DNA of 64,000 bases. Origin: Trichostrongylus colubriformis (lineage: Eukaryota; Nematoda; Chromadorea; Rhabditida; Trichostrongylidae). The position numbers were made by a program, and so were the translations under genes. A model generated the notes under the pieces. It was not told the origin of the DNA. It worked only from the letters and a program-made list of their open reading frames with translations, and made no database searches. The stretch lies in the NCBI GenBank assembly GCA_963978905.1, contig OZ022257.1, positions 6,272,965 through 6,336,964 on the forward strand. Direction: 5' to 3'. Each line of letters opens with the position of its first letter. Position 1 is the stretch's first letter. This document shows positions 60,091 through 64,000 of the stretch, piece after piece.

Positions 60091-63000
60091 ACCTGTCACT
60101 ACAACACGGTTAACAATATAGCAACAAAGAAGATGATGAGGGGGAGATTATTTTTATCTCCTCTCGGCTTTAAACCACTGTGACAAGTATTCCTTATTGA
60201 ATTCTAGTTAGGGTGATTCCATTGTTCGCACTTGGGATTTTTGATGCATTAGAGCCCGTCAAACCAGATTTGGACTCTTGAAGACCCTAACCATTACATT
60301 AATTGTTCGTAAGGATTAGTTCAAAGTGCCGCGGAGAATAGGATTATTGCCGGTCTCGAAGCGATGGCCACTGGAAATCTGGTCTTGAGATACTCTACCC
60401 AAGAAATGGCACGGCTGCTTCAAGTCGACGTAGTATCGCAAGTTTTTGAGACGTCATTAGAGGTGCTAGAATTGAAGCAGATGAAATTCTCTTTGGTACT
60501 GAAGATCTTAAGAAAATTGTGCTTCCAGTACAACATCCACTATGTCGCAATGTGGCTCTTTTTCTGCCCCCACCATCTTTGTTGACCTATTCGAAAGAAT
60601 AAGACGGCTGGGGTGAACATCGACTGACCTGCGTGAGCTATTGTATGCACAAGCTCTAAACGCATACAAATAATTCTGACCAGTGTCAACGGGATGTTAC
60701 GTTCGTTCTAGCGCCAGGGTCGAGGAAAATGGGAGCTTGATCACGAATGTTTCACAATGTCCAACAACAAGCTAAAAGAAGCTAGAAATATCAGTGAATC
60801 TTCATCAGAATGTTATGCCGGAGTTATATTTGTAAAGTCTGTGATAGTAATCGGCGCAGTAATTTAGTGCGATTTGAATAAATTTTAGCAAGCTGGTGCG
60901 AACATTCAGTGTGAAGTCGAGTCATTCACCGAGAAGACTTTGATAATTTTTTGATTTTTGATTTTCGATTTTTAATTTTTTCATCGAAGAGAACTTGTGG
61001 GTACTAATAAATTGAATGGTGACATACTCATGTACATGTACATATAAAACGCATTGAGCATTAGGTCAGGGACTCTTCAAGAAATTCTACTGCAAAAAAA
61101 TGAAAAAATGAATTTGGCGCGAATGTAGTCTTTTACCTGCTTGGTTCATGAATCGATCATTTGTCAACTTCTATTTACTATCACGACTGTAGTCTTTTTT
61201 TTCAGCTATGTGAAATCTTTGGAATCCACTCAATTTTCTATAAAGCCTATGAATGAGTGGTTGACGTAAAAAAGGCATCGAAAAGCTCATCATCTGAATC
61301 GAGTATTTACATAGGGGAGCAAGCGGACGGACAATATACAAGCGAACATCAGGCAAACCAGGTTGGATAGAACGCAATGGATTATCGTCTGAGAAAGACG
61401 ATTGATCTTCGAAGTGGAGAATCGGAAGACTCCTTATAATATACTTGCGTGCATGGCATAAAAGCCGTTTATTACGTTTCTTTCTCTTTTATTTACCGTC
61501 TCTTTTATGGTGTGTTGGTAATAAACATTCTATTACTATTTCTACGAAATACACGGTACAAGGCGTCACTGGAGATTGATCTACAGACAGTGGGTGTGGT
61601 GACAACAAAAGAAGGGGTGAAGATCGCTGTTTACATCCCCCTTATTGCATAAATAATAATCGAAACAAAAAGGAACCTTTGTACAGCGTAGAGATATCTC
61701 CACTTTTTCGTAATTCAGATCAAACGACTGCTGTCCTACTGTAGCATACAGTATTATCCAGGTGAGTTTTTAGTGCCGGTTCAGACTTCCGTAGTACATA
61801 GTGCATGGCTCACTTCCGAGCAGGTAATAGGATCTCAAGTAAAAACCATTTCGTAGCTTCTCCACAGCTCCTTTGTTTCATGTTAGCAGTTCAGCTCAGC
61901 TTCTGCTATCATTTCCTTTTGAAAGCCAAAGTTTCCCGGAAGTTCATTATCCAGATGATTATGTGTTATAAATTATGTTAAGATGGTGGGTTGAGATTAT
62001 AGATTATTATATTATTGATATGTTAACTCCAATATCAAGATGAGACGTCATTAGATGCTCCTGAGACATGCGTTTCCCGGAATTCATTCATTCCCAAAAG
62101 CACTTTTGTGATCTTTGTGCGACGAGCATGAGAGGCGGGAGGGGGTGGAGAGAGGTCATTCATATCACGGTAGGGGGGAGGGTGTCTGGAAAACAGACAC
62201 TACCGCTCTACCGCTGTACACCATCTCCATCTATACTCGTTCGCTCAGTTCTTGCTGCCTGTTTTGAGATGTTACTTTACCATTACCCTTCTGGGGGCTC
62301 TTTTTAGTGACTTATGGTGCCGATTTTGCCGATTACCACCTTTGGGGTTTATGATCCCACAATAAACGTATCGTACCCATGCTTATGGTTTCAGAGGTCA
62401 TAGTAACTTTTCCTTTGTAAAGTGGTATTGATATCAGAATCTTCTGTTGCTTAAGAAGGCTCAACCTGTTACTTGAAAAGGCTAAAAAAAATGAGGGATA
62501 GCAAAAAATAAATTTAAAAAAAATGGCTATGTAAGCTCAATTAGAGACATTGCTCATTCACCATGACATTGCTCTACGGTGAAAGAGGACTTTACATGAG
62601 CATCGCCCCGACGCAGGATTGGTCTGATAATTTTGTGGAATTCAACTGACTTGTGGTTACACATTAATTACCAAAGACGCGGCGCATTCCAGACACTTCA
62701 CAAAATCGTTCATTTTTGTTTGGAAAACGAGTCGTGCACAATTTTTCAGCTGGAAAATATTTGAGTGACACCAATGGGTGATCAACCCTGGTGTCATTGC
62801 ACTTTCATGACCCGTACAGCGTTACACCAAAGTATTGCTAGGTATTGTTGATTATCAACTGTTTATTTAATGTGGAAACACAACATAACTGCATCTGAGC
62901 CCTATCAGTCACATAAGAATATAGTGCTATCATTCTATATGGTGCCTAATGCGGTGTAAATTGATAGGGTGACCTTCGAAAGACGTTCAGCTATCAGCTT

Positions 63001-63559
63001 GACCCCTATCAAAAGGTTGACCTTTGACTGCTTTACCCCGAAAACAATCCTATTCTAGTCCAGCGCATTATTCACGTTGTCCCGTTTGTTTTTCACTGCT
63101 CACCGGTTTTAGCAGATTAACGTGACCCACTGGAACATTCGCCGTGTATGAAAACTGAATTTTTTAATAAATTGAGGTTGCGTGTACCCCCACATTACCA
63201 TAAATCCCTACGGGATTCCCCTTTCTACTGGTTTTCGTTCTTTTTCATCATTTTTCATTTCGTGAAAAAGGCCTGGTGTTCTGGCCTGAATTTCTTACAT
63301 CTAGAACCTGAGCACAACTAAACTTAGCGGGCTCTCTGGGATTTATAGGGCTTCATCAAGAAGACGAAAAGGGACTCTGAAGCTCAGTGGATAGTGGGAA
63401 TAGGCTTGGTAACCCGATGGTGTTTCATTGCGAGCTTCTTTTTTGATTATGGGAGCTCTTGGGAAATATTCAGTGGCTCACCGTAGGTCCCTCAGGGATG
63501 ACACACGATATGGATTAAATATGAAAACTTCTTTCCGGGCTAAAGTGATGAAGTGGCAG
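60091..63559. other. Long region without supported genes
   Basis: About 3.5 kb. Small frames at 60364-60585, 61171-61377, 61449-61652 and 62068-62307 lack domains and splice context. There is a T/A-rich low-complexity run near 60943-60980. Confidence 0.4.
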
Positions 63560-63735
63560 TTGGCGCGCACACTCACTCTCATGGTGCGGGGATCCAATTC
63601 CGTATCAATACCCATCCAGGGTAACCAAGCCTTCCATCTCTCCAGGACATGTGAATTGGTGCCATACTCATCTGAAAAAATGAAAGCACAGCATGCACAT
63701 CAGCTGGCTTTCGTATGTATAGGCCAAATCGCATT
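63560..63735 (+). repeat. Interspersed repeat R2, copy 2
   Basis: GTGAATTGGTGCCATACTCA and ATAGGCCAAATCGCATTCAC parallel the copy at 59905-60090 in opposite orientation. The open frame at 63428-63766 runs through the repeat and is not supported as a gene. Confidence 0.75.
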
Positions 63736-64000
63736 CACCTTCCATTACAATTCTGAAAGGAAGTAGAATGCGCAGAGCATCACAACAAGGGAATGACTAA
63801 CGCTAGAAACTTTATTCTCCCAACGTTTTACATACTTTCCATTCCCTCCATCAATCTTGATTATATCATTTTGAGGATCTGCCTTTATGGTTGAACCAAT
63901 ACTGCTAGCCTACTTATTATCACTAATTACTGTCCACATCGACTCCCATCGGGCTATATGGTGACTTTGAATGCGTTGTTGCACCATCCTGCTGCACCAG
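63736..64000. other. Right edge of window, nothing recognised
   Basis: No feature identified. Confidence 0.5.

Overview
The window is nuclear DNA of a nematode, most likely a strongylid (clade V, hookworm-like). The evidence is nematode-type chemoreceptor genes of the Str family, many small exons with TTTCAG-type 3' splice sites, possible trans-splice acceptors just upstream of start codons, a complete mariner closely resembling the hookworm 'bandit' element, and very dense miniature transposons. There is no sign of prokaryotic, viral or organellar sequence. No tools were run: all gene models were built by reading splice sites and frames by eye.

Four multi-exon genes can be reconstructed. 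(1) A Str-type seven-transmembrane chemoreceptor on the minus strand at 467-7442: 5 exons, 329 codons. (2) A phospholipase D3/D4-like membrane-anchored HKD protein on the minus strand at 13058-17516: 12 exons, 492 codons, with a tentative first exon. (3) An acidic nuclear-looking protein with an AT-hook and long RG tracts on the minus strand at 19133-22682: 12 exons, 414 codons. (4) A second Str-type receptor on the plus strand at 40985-50561: 5 exons, 331 codons. The two receptors share exon lengths and intron phases almost to the nucleotide, so they are ancient paralogues even though their sequences have diverged strongly. All four models stay open across every junction.

Most of the rest is transposon-derived. 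An intact mariner (4168-5445) lies in intron 2 of receptor 1. An internally deleted mariner (42547-43449) lies in intron 1 of receptor 2. A palindromic mariner derivative sits at 33473-34151, with further mariner scraps at 1168 and 55968. A degenerate CR1/jockey-like LINE occupies 26.9-29.5 kb. Two members of one Tc1-type non-autonomous family lie at 11488 and 53532. There is a TTAA-flanked foldback element at 9507, a 77-bp hairpin element with a perfect 10-bp target duplication at 55699, a GC-rich MITE family with at least six members, a long-inverted-repeat composite at 30141-31512, and several higher-copy interspersed repeats that carry other elements inside them.

The genes are not obviously functionally linked. 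The receptors would act in chemosensory neurons, the PLD-like protein in the endolysosome or ER lumen, and the RG/AT-hook protein in the nucleus. The strongest candidates for something undescribed are the 77-bp hairpin element with its paralogous empty site, the head-to-head mariner, the RG/AT-hook gene of unknown family, and a 40-nt perfect palindrome at 26596.
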